64,000 nt of DNA from Planctomycetota bacterium. GTDB lineage: Bacteria > Planctomycetota > UBA1135 > GCA-002686595. The notes under the pieces are model-generated. The model saw only the letters and a list, made by a program, of their open reading frames with translations. It searched no databases and was not told the origin of the DNA. Within the stretch, counting starts at the first letter, position 1, and every line of letters starts with the position of its first letter. Positions 53,283 to 61,203 of the stretch are shown here, one piece after another. Position numbers and translations under genes: made by a program. Where the stretch lies: assembly GCA_022446815.1 (NCBI GenBank), contig JAKVCD010000040.1, positions 1 to 64,000 of the forward strand, given 5' to 3'.

Positions 53283-53302
53283 GGCTCGGGGAGACCCGAG
53301 CC
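53283..53302 (+). terminator. Hairpin between fabG and acpP
   Basis: GGCTCGGG pairs with CCCGAGCC around a GAGA tetraloop (8-bp perfect stem), followed by TTCGTG. It lies 30 bases upstream of the acpP start. The short T-tail makes it a weak terminator; it may be a partial terminator or an RNA-stabilising or processing site that sets acpP expression apart from fabG. Confidence 0.45.
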
Positions 53303-53331
53303 TTCGTGAAACCAAAGAACAGGTACTGAAG

Positions 53332-53577
53332 GTGACGGATACCGCCGCAATCGAAGAAAAGGTCATCAAGATCGTCTGCGATCAGCTCAGCTCAACCCCT
53401 GACAAGGTCACGAGGGACACCTCGTTCATCAACGACCTTGGCGCTGACTCACTCGACACGGTCGAGCTCGTTATGGAGCTAGAGGACGAATTTGGCGTCT
53501 CCATCCCGGACGAGGACGCTGAGAAGATCTCTACGGTCGGCACTGCCGTCGACTACATCTCCTCCAAAAGCGACTGA
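53332..53577 (+). CDS. acpP: Acyl carrier protein
   Basis: This 81-residue acidic protein has the phosphopantetheine site [17 protein letters not shown] with Ser40. It carries acyl chains for FabH, FabD, FabG, FabF and PlsX, all encoded around it. The GTG start at 53332 gives [15 protein letters not shown], the expected N-terminus. A GNRA-loop hairpin lies just upstream, and fabF follows after 41 bases. Confidence 0.97.
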   Translation: MTDTAAIEEKVIKIVCDQLSSTPDKVTRDTSFINDLGADSLDTVELVMELEDEFGVSIPDEDAEKISTVGTAVDYISSKSD

Positions 53578-53618
53578 ACGTCGCCCGAGGCTGGCGCTGC
53601 TAGCTAAGAGGATCAGTC

Positions 53619-54863
53619 ATGCGTCGCGTAGTCATCACCGGACTAGGTACCGTCAACGCTTTAGGGCTTGACGTAAAAGAGTGCTGGCCAAAGTTCCTGG
53701 CTGGTGAGAATGGGATCACCCCGATCACTAAATTCGATGCAAGCGGACACACCGCCCAGATCGAAGGCGCTGTGAAGTGGGACCAGTCTGAGTACTTCTC
53801 AGGCTCCGACGCGCGCAAGCTGGATCCGTTTACGATGTTCGCACTCGTTGCGACTCAGGAGGCGCTCAGCGACGCTGGCCTAGGAGATGTGCGAGAGCTT
53901 CCAGAGGAGGCTCGAGAGCGCTTTGGGGCTGTCTTAGGGACGGGTATTGGTGGCATTACTGGCATCCTCGACCAAGAGGGCATCTTCCAGGATCGAGGTC
54001 CTCGCCGAGTCAGCCCGCACTTTGTGCCCCGCATCATGGCTAACGCCGTTAGCGGTCAGGTTGCCATCGCTCACGGCTTACTAGGGACCGTCTTCACAAC
54101 ATCTAGCGCCTGCGCGTCGTCAGGGCATGCCATCGGGGTCGCCTTCCAGAGCATCCGCTATGGCGAATCTGATGTGGTCATCACCGGCGGTGCGGAGTCT
54201 TCCACGACACCCTTGGCGCTTGCTGGCTTTTGCTCCGCCAAGGCTGTCTCAACCCGCAATGAATCACCTGAGCTCGCCTCGAGACCCTTCGACAAGGAGC
54301 GCGATGGCTTCGTTATGGGGGAGGGCTGCGGGATCCTGATCCTGGAAGAGTATGAGCACGCAAAAGCACGCGGCGCCACGATCTATGCTGAGATGAAGGG
54401 TTACGGCTCTACTGATGACGCCTTTCATATCACTGCCCCCCAAGAAGACGGCGGCGGACCCTCTAGGGCGATGACTTTGGCCCTCAAGCAAGGAGGGGTT
54501 GATGTTGATGCTGTGGATTACATCAATGCACACGGGACTAGCACCCCTTACAACGATGCCATTGAGACTCGTGCGATTCGCAAGACATTTGGCGCGCACG
54601 CTGACGCTCTTATGGTCTCAAGCACAAAGTCAATGATCGGCCACTGCCTCGGCGCCTCCTCCGCGGTGGAGCTCGTCGCGACCGCCCTGAGCGTCCATCA
54701 CGGGGCGGTTCATCCGACTCGGAATTACCAGACGCCCGACCCGGATTGCGACCTCGATTACGTCCCGGGCGAAGCTAGGGAGGTCGTGGTCAGGAATGCA
54801 CTCTCTAACTCGCTCGGCTTCGGTGGCCACAACGTCAGTCTTCTGATCGGCCAGGCTGACTAA
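53619..54863 (+). CDS. fabF: 3-oxoacyl-ACP synthase II
   Basis: This 414-residue elongating condensing enzyme has catalytic Cys165 in TTSSACASSGHAIG, His in INAHGTSTPYND (about 305) and His in STKSMIGHCLGA (about 341). The N-terminal MRRVVITGLGTVNALG and C-terminal NSLGFGGHNVSLL are family marks. A GAGG site lies 7 bases before the ATG. It is the last gene of the rpmF-fab operon; hairpins in the following gap (54879-54901 and 54978-54998) probably end the transcript. Confidence 0.97.
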   Translation: MRRVVITGLGTVNALGLDVKECWPKFLAGENGITPITKFDASGHTAQIEGAVKWDQSEYFSGSDARKLDPFTMFALVATQEALSDAGLGDVRELPEEARERFGAVLGTGIGGITGILDQEGIFQDRGPRRVSPHFVPRIMANAVSGQVAIAHGLLGTVFTTSSACASSGHAIGVAFQSIRYGESDVVITGGAESSTTPLALAGFCSAKAVSTRNESPELASRPFDKERDGFVMGEGCGILILEEYEHAKARGATIYAEMKGYGSTDDAFHITAPQEDGGGPSRAMTLALKQGGVDVDAVDYINAHGTSTPYNDAIETRAIRKTFGAHADALMVSSTKSMIGHCLGASSAVELVATALSVHHGAVHPTRNYQTPDPDCDLDYVPGEAREVVVRNALSNSLGFGGHNVSLLIGQAD

Positions 54864-55165
54864 CGGAGCACCCTGACATAAGCGGTTTCAGCCGCTGCTT
54901 AAGTTGGGCACTGCTCGACAATTGCAGCTAGTGCAGAAGTGTACGGTGCGACCCAGGAATTGGCGTCACGGATCCCGAGGGCTCATCTCAAGAGCCCTTC
55001 CCTATAGGCTCAGCGGGAATAGGAAATTGCACTAGCTGTATCCGGCATCATGGCTACAGTGGGACGAACTCGAGCTGCAGTGGCTCGGGTCTTCTCACCC
55101 AGTGCGCTTTTAATCCCCACAACGCAAGCTCTGCGGGATGTCATGAGCGCTAATGGATACGTGCC
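54864..55165. other. 302-base gap with nested inverted repeats, possible structured RNA
   Basis: No gene is visible between fabF and the UDP-sugar pyrophosphorylase. TTGCAGCTAGTGCA (54922-54935) is matched by TGCACTAGCTGTAT (55028-55041) as an 11-bp perfect inverted repeat with a further G-U pair. Inside lies AGGGCTC/GAGCCCT (54978-54998). The long-range helix enclosing a hairpin could be a leader element of the downstream gene or an independent small RNA. It does not match tmRNA, SRP RNA or RNase P by eye. Confidence 0.4.
54879..54901 (+). terminator. Hairpin after fabF
   Basis: TAAGCGG and CCGCT-G-CTTA form an imperfect stem with one bulged base and a 6-base loop, beginning 15 bases after the fabF stop. 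There is no T-run, so termination here would be weak. Confidence 0.35.
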
Positions 55166-56575
55166 GTGAACACTACGACCCTCGACACCGCCGCATTACA
55201 GGCCCGGCTCTCTGAGCGCGGCCAAGGACACGTGCTCAATTTCTGGAGCGATCTAGATCAGAGCGGCCAGGACAACCTATTGAGGGAGGTCTCTAGCCTG
55301 GACCTTGACCTCGTCAACCACCTTATGAACCTGGCTGCCTCGCCGGCCGCTGAGTCTAAGGCGCCTAACATTACTCCGCCTGAGACCATCACCCTCTCTG
55401 AGGTCCGTGCTAACGGAGATCGGATTCGTGCTGCTCGAGAGGCTGGCGCAGCCGAACTCAAAGGTGGCAGAGTCGGCTTCGTGCTCGTCGCCGGGGGGCA
55501 AGCCTCCCGTCTCGGGTGCGACGGCCCCAAGGGAGATTTTCCCGTAGGGCCGGTGAGCGGAAGCACCCTCTTTTATTTTCACGCCAAGCGCATCTTGCGC
55601 CTGAACAGGCTGCATCAGGTCCGGGCGCCTTGGTATGTGATGACCTCTCCCGCCAACCACGAAGAAACGCAGCGAATCTTCGAGTTGAATGGCTACTTTG
55701 GCCTCGAACGCGAGGACGTCTTCTTCTTTTGCCAGAAGATGCTGCCGGCACTAGACCTAGACGGCCGCGTGCTCCTTAGAGGGAAGGGGGAGCTCTCCCT
55801 CGCTCCTAACGGGCATGGAGGCGTGCTTGAGGGCCTCGCGAGTTCAGGCTGCCTTGAAGACGCATTCGCTCGTGGGGTAAAGACTCTCTCCTATTTCCAG
55901 GTAGACAATCCGCTGGTGCGCCCTGGCGATGAGCTCTTCCTTGGGCTTCACAAGCTCGCGGACGCTGAGATGTCTAGCAAGGTGGTCCGGAAGTCCTCTG
56001 CAGGGGAGAAGGTTGGCGTCCTAGGGCACGTGGACGGACGCCTAGGCTGCATCGAATATTCAGACATGCCCGAAGAGCTGCTGAACAAGCGGGATGAGGA
56101 CGGCGACCTCGTCTTCTCCGCTGGGAATATCGCAGTCCATGCCCTCAGCGTTGACTTCATCGCAAAGATCACTGAGGGTGGCCTAAAGCTCCCTTGGCAC
56201 GTCGCAAGGAAGAAGATCGCTAGCGTCGACGCTACCGGATCTCCCTGCGAGGAGGACGGCATGAAGTTCGAGACCTTCGTGTTTGACGCGTTGGGGCTAG
56301 CGAACCGAAGCGTGACTTTGGAGGTTGACCGCGCTCATGAGTTCGCCCCGGTAAAGAATCGTCAAGGAGCAGACTCGCCTGACACTGCGCGGGCCCTTCT
56401 TTGCGCACTCCACGCGAGCTGGGCTGGGCGATGTGGGCTCCCTCTGCCGGTCGCAGGAGAGGACGGCGTCGTTTCTGTCGAAATAGACCCTAGCGTCGCT
56501 GAGACATACGAGCAGTTCCAGGCCTCGCAGCCCATCGCGCCCCTCGTAACAGAGGAGGGACATCTCTACCATTGA
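55166..56575 (+). CDS. UDP-sugar pyrophosphorylase, eukaryotic UAP1/UGP type
   Basis: This 469-residue nucleotidyltransferase makes a UDP-sugar from UTP and a sugar-1-phosphate. The N-terminal nucleotide-binding block is LVAGGQASRLGCDGPKGDFP (about 107-126), with FFCQKMLPAL, YFQVDNPLVRPGDE and the substrate block KVVRKSSAGEKVGVLG. These match the eukaryotic UDP-N-acetylglucosamine pyrophosphorylase family rather than bacterial GlmU. The sugar (GlcNAc or another) cannot be fixed. It starts at GTG 55166 and is followed 3 bases later by ddl, placing it with cell-wall precursor genes. The upstream gap holds inverted repeats that may be a leader. Confidence 0.85.
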   Translation: MNTTTLDTAALQARLSERGQGHVLNFWSDLDQSGQDNLLREVSSLDLDLVNHLMNLAASPAAESKAPNITPPETITLSEVRANGDRIRAAREAGAAELKGGRVGFVLVAGGQASRLGCDGPKGDFPVGPVSGSTLFYFHAKRILRLNRLHQVRAPWYVMTSPANHEETQRIFELNGYFGLEREDVFFFCQKMLPALDLDGRVLLRGKGELSLAPNGHGGVLEGLASSGCLEDAFARGVKTLSYFQVDNPLVRPGDELFLGLHKLADAEMSSKVVRKSSAGEKVGVLGHVDGRLGCIEYSDMPEELLNKRDEDGDLVFSAGNIAVHALSVDFIAKITEGGLKLPWHVARKKIASVDATGSPCEEDGMKFETFVFDALGLANRSVTLEVDRAHEFAPVKNRQGADSPDTARALLCALHASWAGRCGLPLPVAGEDGVVSVEIDPSVAETYEQFQASQPIAPLVTEEGHLYH

Positions 56576-56578
56576 GAT

Positions 56579-57631
56579 GTGAGCTCGCTGAAGATCAATG
56601 GGGGGGGCGTGCCGCCCGCACGAGAGATCGTCTGGGTCGTCTCTGGCGGTGACTCTTCGGAACGAGAGGTCTCCCTCCGATCTGGCGCCGCTGTCGCTAA
56701 GGCTCTCAAGAGAGCGGCTGACACGGGTGCATGGTCAGGTGCGGTCCACTCCGTGACCATCACGGAAGAAGGCGAATGGCTCACTCCAGATGGCGCCCTC
56801 TCTGAGCTTGACGCTCTCAGGGCGCTTGGAGATGAGCACACATGCTTCCTGGCCTTGCACGGTGGGCGAGGTGAAGACGGCAGGCTGCAAGCGGTCCTTG
56901 AAGCTGCTGGCGTCCGATATACCGGGTCCGGTCCCGCTTCGAGCGCTCTCTGCATGGACAAGCGGGCCACTCGGGGCGTGCTCGTAGATGAGGGGGTGCC
57001 GGTCCCTCCTGGCCGACTGGTGAGCGCCCTCTCCGCAGAGGGCCCAGACGCAAGCACCCTTTTGCAAGAACTAGTCGACTTGTCGCCGGACGGCGCTGGA
57101 TGGTTCGTCAAGCCCAACACTGGTGGGTCTTCAGAGGGCGTCGCTTTGGTCCGCGATCCCAGCGAGCTCCTGCCTGCTGTCGCGAGGGTGTTGAATTCAG
57201 GAGATAGAGCCCTCGTCGAGGCTCGGGTGGCGGGACTGGAGGTCTCTGTTGGAGTCCTCGGCGTGAAAGGCTCAGACCTCAGGGCGCTCCCTACAGTGGA
57301 GATCCTGCCCCAGGGGTCAGAGTGGTTCGACGTTCAGGAGAAGTACTCAGAGCGAGGCGCGGTTGAGGTCTGCCCCCCGGAGAATGTGGCGCCAGACGTT
57401 GACGAGCGCCTCAGGATGGCGGCCCTTCGGGCTCATGTCGGCGCTGACTGCTATGGGCACTGTCGGGTGGACTTTATCGTTTCCGACTCTGGTGAATTCT
57501 TTGCTCTTGAGGTGAACACGATCCCGGGCATGACAGAGCGATCCCTGCTGCCACTTGAGGCCGCAGCTTCAGGGATGACCTACGACGCCTTATGCCTTGA
57601 ACTGCTCAGGCTTGCGAGGACTCGTGGGTGA
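56579..57631 (+). CDS. ddl: D-alanine--D-alanine ligase
   Basis: This 350-residue ATP-grasp ligase forms the D-Ala-D-Ala end of peptidoglycan precursors. Signatures are SGGDSSEREVSLRSG (about 22-36), ALHGGRGEDGRLQ, MDKRATRGVL, GWFVKPNTGGSSEGV and the C-terminal EVNTIPGMTERSLLP. It starts at a GTG 3 bases after the UDP-sugar pyrophosphorylase stop. The 3' end overlaps dapB by 8 bases. It argues that this organism makes peptidoglycan, a point once doubted for planctomycetes. Confidence 0.94.
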   Translation: MSSLKINGGGVPPAREIVWVVSGGDSSEREVSLRSGAAVAKALKRAADTGAWSGAVHSVTITEEGEWLTPDGALSELDALRALGDEHTCFLALHGGRGEDGRLQAVLEAAGVRYTGSGPASSALCMDKRATRGVLVDEGVPVPPGRLVSALSAEGPDASTLLQELVDLSPDGAGWFVKPNTGGSSEGVALVRDPSELLPAVARVLNSGDRALVEARVAGLEVSVGVLGVKGSDLRALPTVEILPQGSEWFDVQEKYSERGAVEVCPPENVAPDVDERLRMAALRAHVGADCYGHCRVDFIVSDSGEFFALEVNTIPGMTERSLLPLEAAASGMTYDALCLELLRLARTRG

Positions 57632-58307
57632 GCCCCTGCCTGTTGGAGTGATTGGGGCGCGCGGCAATTTAGGTCGCGTCGCCTGCGAGTGGATTGAGGA
57701 GTCCCCAGATTTCGAACTCTCCGCCACTATCCGGCGTGACGGATCATGGAACCGACTTGAGGGAGTTGTCGCTTGCCTCGACGTGACCCGTGCTGGGCTC
57801 GGAGCGATCCACGCTGAGCGCCTGCTAGAGATGGGGATTCGGCCTGTCGTCGGGACCTCAGGTGTGACGCTCGAGGAACTACAGGCGCTGCGTGAACTCG
57901 CGAACTCGATGGAGCTTGGCGGGGCAGTCGTCCCTAACTTTAGCGTTGGGTTTTTGGCCATGGCGCGGGCTGCCTCTGCCGCTAAGGGCCTTCTGCCAGA
58001 GGTTCAAATTACTGAGGTTCATCGGCCAGCGAAATTGGACACGCCCTCGGGCACAGCAGCCAGGCTCTGCAATTCGCACAGCGTGCGTCTAGATGAAGTC
58101 ATCACCCTCCGGATGCAGGGCGTGACAGCCTTTCACGAGTACAAGCTGTGGGGGAGTGATGACGTCGTCACGATCCGGCATGAGTCGCAGGGGCTCTTGA
58201 GCTTTAGAGAGGGCCTCCTAGCCAGTCTGCGCTATGCGTGCCATGCCTCGGATTTCGCTTATGGCCTGGAGCAGGTCATGGGCGACCCTTGCATTGTGAG
58301 CCACTAG
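57624..58307 (+). CDS. dapB: 4-hydroxy-tetrahydrodipicolinate reductase
   Basis: This protein of about 227 residues reduces the DapA product in the lysine/diaminopimelate pathway. The N-terminal nucleotide motif is GVIGARGNLGRV and the catalytic block is TEVHRPAKLDTPSGTA. The usual HHxxK of the family reads HRxxK, so the second His is Arg while the catalytic His and Lys remain. The length is near the short end for DapB (E. coli 273). I chose GTG 57624, which has GAGG 5 bases upstream and overlaps the ddl stop by 8 bases; a TTG at 57597 is in frame upstream. It provides diaminopimelate for peptidoglycan, matching its neighbours. Confidence 0.85.
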   Translation: MGEPLPVGVIGARGNLGRVACEWIEESPDFELSATIRRDGSWNRLEGVVACLDVTRAGLGAIHAERLLEMGIRPVVGTSGVTLEELQALRELANSMELGGAVVPNFSVGFLAMARAASAAKGLLPEVQITEVHRPAKLDTPSGTAARLCNSHSVRLDEVITLRMQGVTAFHEYKLWGSDDVVTIRHESQGLLSFREGLLASLRYACHASDFAYGLEQVMGDPCIVSH

Positions 58308-58330
58308 CTCTAACCTCTGTGCTTGCCGGA

Positions 58331-58417
58331 GCCAAGGTGGCGGAATTGGTAGACGCGGTGGATTCAAAATCCACTTCCCGCAAGGGAGTAGGGGTTCGAG
58401 TCCCCTCCTTGGTACCA
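58331..58417 (+). tRNA. tRNA-Leu (anticodon CAA)
   Basis: This is an 87-nt class II tRNA. The anticodon stem GTGGA/TCCAC encloses loop TTCAAAA, anticodon CAA for leucine. It has a long variable arm (TTCCCGCAAGGGAGT), the acceptor stem GCCAAGG/CCTTGGT with a G1-U72 end pair, A73 and an encoded CCA. Confidence 0.96.
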
Positions 58418-58436
58418 GCGCTCTGCAGGCAAACAA

Positions 58437-59057
58437 ATGGGTGATGACCAGAGCACGATGATGAGCTCTAGGCTCGACTGGGCCGCTGGCTTGATGCCCA
58501 TGCTCTTGCATGAGCTCAACAACGCCACTCAGTTCCTAGGCATGTTGCACAGCGTGCATTCTCAGGATCCAAGCGCCGGGCTCTTTGAGCGTTCGGCTCA
58601 AGGTCTTGGGGAGACCGCGGCAACCGTCGAAGACTTGGGCCTCCTCATGGCAATTGTCTCTACGGCGGCAGGGACTGATCTGCTGCTGGAGCGTCGTAGC
58701 CCTAGGGGCGTTGATGTCACGTTGAATATGACGATCCGGGCCCTTCGTAAGCGCGGGATAGATGTTGAGCTCGTGAGCGCAGCTCGCTTGACACCTTCTA
58801 GAGATGAAGCGATGGGCTGGGAGCTCCCCTGGGCCATCGCCGGAAGCGCCTGGGCAGCGGCCGCATCCATGAAGGCTGGGGACGCCCTTAAGGTAGAGCT
58901 CGACACCAATGGCTGGGGAGCCGACTGTCCCGCCACACCTGAGGTGCTAGTGCACGCAGAGGCAGCTCTCGAGCTTGTTTCGGAGCTCTCTTTCCAGAGC
59001 TCGGAAGCGGGGTGGAGATTCACCCTTCCTGAGGGTTGGGTCTCCACCCCGAGTTGA
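58437..59057 (+). CDS. Histidine-kinase-like protein with HELNN box
   Basis: This 206-residue soluble protein has a helix, MPMLLHELNNATQFLGML, that matches the phosphoacceptor H-box of histidine kinases (His25 in HELNN). A second helix (about 55-75) could complete the dimerisation hairpin. The C-terminal 110 residues are about the length of an ATPase domain but lack clear N, G1 or G2 boxes, so ATP binding is doubtful. It may be a phosphotransfer protein built from a degenerate kinase (as in ChpT) or a regulatory scaffold. No sensor domain or response regulator is adjacent. It starts 19 bases after tRNA-Leu. Confidence 0.6.
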   Translation: MGDDQSTMMSSRLDWAAGLMPMLLHELNNATQFLGMLHSVHSQDPSAGLFERSAQGLGETAATVEDLGLLMAIVSTAAGTDLLLERRSPRGVDVTLNMTIRALRKRGIDVELVSAARLTPSRDEAMGWELPWAIAGSAWAAAASMKAGDALKVELDTNGWGADCPATPEVLVHAEAALELVSELSFQSSEAGWRFTLPEGWVSTPS

Positions 59058-59069
59058 GCTCAGGCTCGA

Positions 59070-60359
59070 TCAGTGGAACGCTGATTCGCTAGAGCCGATG
59101 AAGGCGCCGCTCTGGTCCGTAATGACACCTTGGAAGACCACGGTGCCTTGCAAGTTTCCGGCGTCCCAGAAGGGGAATGAGGCTGTCCCATTAGCATCGC
59201 AAGGGATGAGGAACTGACCGACCCTGCGTGTCTGACCGGGCGCTAGGCCTGAGTGGTACAAGAAGTCAAAGTTGAGCTGATAGCTCGACTCCACCCCTTG
59301 GTGCTGTGCAGAGTTCCCAAAGGCCAAAAGCATGGCTCCATTAGGCTCAGCATTTTCGACAACGAAGGAGTAAGAGTTACCTCCGTTACTGATGACGGAA
59401 GACGTAGGTCGCTTCGATTCGAGGGTGTGAATCTCTCCGCCTTGTAGCCAGGTCAACTGAACCCCTTCGGGTTGATAGGCCCGGAAGTGCCCCGGACCAG
59501 CAACCTGCATGAGCTCAACACCCGACCGGTAGCCACCAGATGACATCGAGACTACATCTCTTACATCACCGCTAGGGCTGACAATGAGGATCTCGTCCTT
59601 TACGACCGCAAAGCTCGCATCGAAGACATTGGTTGCGATGACGATGTCGCCCAAGACAGGGTCGACCGCGATGGATTGGATCGGATCCATGGCGGCGTTG
59701 AGCACCTCGGCGTCTGCATCAGAGAGGATTGCACCTGAGTTGAGCTGGGCTGAGGTGTACTTGTAGAGCTTAGAGGAGGCCGTCGGAGCGGGGAAGCTGT
59801 CCGTGGATGTCCCGTAGAGGAGGTTCCCCTGTGCGTCCATCATTACCGGACCGGAGGGGCCGCCTACTTGCGCGACTGTCGTTGTGGCACCTGTCTGAGT
59901 GTCAATTCGAACGATGTCATTACCCGCGCCAAACCCATTCACTGCAGCGCTAACGTAGGCAACGCCTGGCGCAGCGTAGACTGCGGAGAAATTGAAGGGG
60001 AGGGTGGCTAGGAGCGTCGCACCAGACCCGTCCATCGCGACGCGATAGACCTCACCAGTTGAGCTTTCGCCAACGAGTAAAGAGTCCCCTGAGGGGTCTG
60101 CAGCGAGGCACCCAGTGAAGTTGAAGGTGGGGAAGACGTGCAAGTTTTGCAGGAAGGTGCCGTCTAGGCCGTGCTCGGAGACCGTGTTCCCATCCCAATG
60201 AGCACGAGTACCGCCGCCGAGGGTGGTGTAATTGGAGAAAGGCACCGGGTTGAGAATTGAGCCTGTGAGCCCATAACCAGGTTCGGTGATGCCCTGAGAA
60301 TAAGCGCTCAGTGAGAGGGCCGAGAGGATTGCTCCGGAGAGCAGAATGCGAAGTTTCAT
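59070..60359 (-). CDS. Secreted repeat protein, probable beta-propeller
   Basis: This 429-residue protein has a clear signal peptide (MKLRILLSGAILSALSLSAYS). The mature part is rich in Gly, Ser, Thr and Asn, with repeated strand-loop units such as ADPSGDSLLVGESSTGEVYRV (in parts) and VDPVLGDIVIATN, consistent with an NHL/SMP-30-like beta-propeller of roughly residues 50-310. The C-terminal 110 residues form a separate beta-rich domain (NAEPNGAMLLAFGNS onward, ending FQGVITDQSGAFIGSS) typical of exported planctomycete surface proteins. Function is unknown. It stands alone on the minus strand; the 278-base gap upstream (60360-60637) shows no gene, only an AT-richer stretch near 60590-60650. Confidence 0.65.
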   Translation of the reverse strand: MKLRILLSGAILSALSLSAYSQGITEPGYGLTGSILNPVPFSNYTTLGGGTRAHWDGNTVSEHGLDGTFLQNLHVFPTFNFTGCLAADPSGDSLLVGESSTGEVYRVAMDGSGATLLATLPFNFSAVYAAPGVAYVSAAVNGFGAGNDIVRIDTQTGATTTVAQVGGPSGPVMMDAQGNLLYGTSTDSFPAPTASSKLYKYTSAQLNSGAILSDADAEVLNAAMDPIQSIAVDPVLGDIVIATNVFDASFAVVKDEILIVSPSGDVRDVVSMSSGGYRSGVELMQVAGPGHFRAYQPEGVQLTWLQGGEIHTLESKRPTSSVISNGGNSYSFVVENAEPNGAMLLAFGNSAQHQGVESSYQLNFDFLYHSGLAPGQTRRVGQFLIPCDANGTASFPFWDAGNLQGTVVFQGVITDQSGAFIGSSESAFH

Positions 60360-60637
60360 GCTGGATGTCCCATCGAGTTATAAAAACCCGTCGATGGCCC
60401 CCAAGAATGAGCACATCCAGCGCAGCAGCGATGAGACGTACGCCCAGTCCACGGGGCAAGGTCCTAGTGTTTTGTGCTTCGAGGTGCTCTGGCTCCCCTC
60501 CAAGCCTCAATTGCCTAGAGAGTTACAGTGGCGGGTCCGCGCAGGCATCTCACCTGCTTCCCCTTGAACGCACAAGTAAGTTGTGAAGCGTTAGTACACC
60601 AAATCAAGCGCACTTTGGCAAAGTTGCAAAGTAAAAG

Positions 60638-61156
60638 TTAACTAGGAAACAGCCTGAGCAGCTCAGAGAGGTCATCAGTCAGTTGGCTAGTCCTTGTGAG
60701 CTCGAGCGTCTGTGCTCGCCAAGCTTCGCCTGCGAAGTAGGCGCAGGCCCACACACCGGCGCAGTGCAAGAGCAGCCCCGTCGCGGCGCCCACAATGGCA
60801 CCCAAGGCGCGGTTGAAGAGGCTGAGCTTCATGGCCTCTATGGTCCGATCTCCAAGCATGCCGAGGAAAGCGGCGCCTATGAGTGTGAGCAAAAAGGAGC
60901 TCGACCAGCCGAGTCCATGCGCCACATCCAGGGGGAGATCACCCCAGGTGTGGATATCATCGCCCCATACGGGCCCAACCCAGCGAGCGATGGCTACTGC
61001 GCCCGCGAGGCCCAGGAGCCTTACGACCTGCCACCAGAGGCCGCGCCATGCCCCTAGGAGGAGAAAGACACTCGTTACCCCAAGTCCAACTTGGTCGATC
61101 CAATGCAGCTGCGCCACTGTGCTTGTGATTGATTGAATGTCGATAGTCGCGCTCAC
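60638..61156 (-). CDS. CvpA-family membrane protein
   Basis: This 172-residue protein has four hydrophobic segments. The N-terminal pattern LGVTSVFLLLGAWRGLWWQVVRLLGLAGAVAIA resembles the start of CvpA (colicin V production) proteins, as does the later FNRALGAIVGAATGLLL block. CvpA proteins affect envelope integrity and are poorly understood. It has a GTG start at 61156, divergent from the unknown gene at 61204 with 47 bases between. Confidence 0.65.
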   Translation of the reverse strand: MSATIDIQSITSTVAQLHWIDQVGLGVTSVFLLLGAWRGLWWQVVRLLGLAGAVAIARWVGPVWGDDIHTWGDLPLDVAHGLGWSSSFLLTLIGAAFLGMLGDRTIEAMKLSLFNRALGAIVGAATGLLLHCAGVWACAYFAGEAWRAQTLELTRTSQLTDDLSELLRLFPS

Positions 61157-61203
61157 AGTTATGATCCGGTTACGATGAGTGATCGGGAGCCTTGAGACCC
61201 ATT

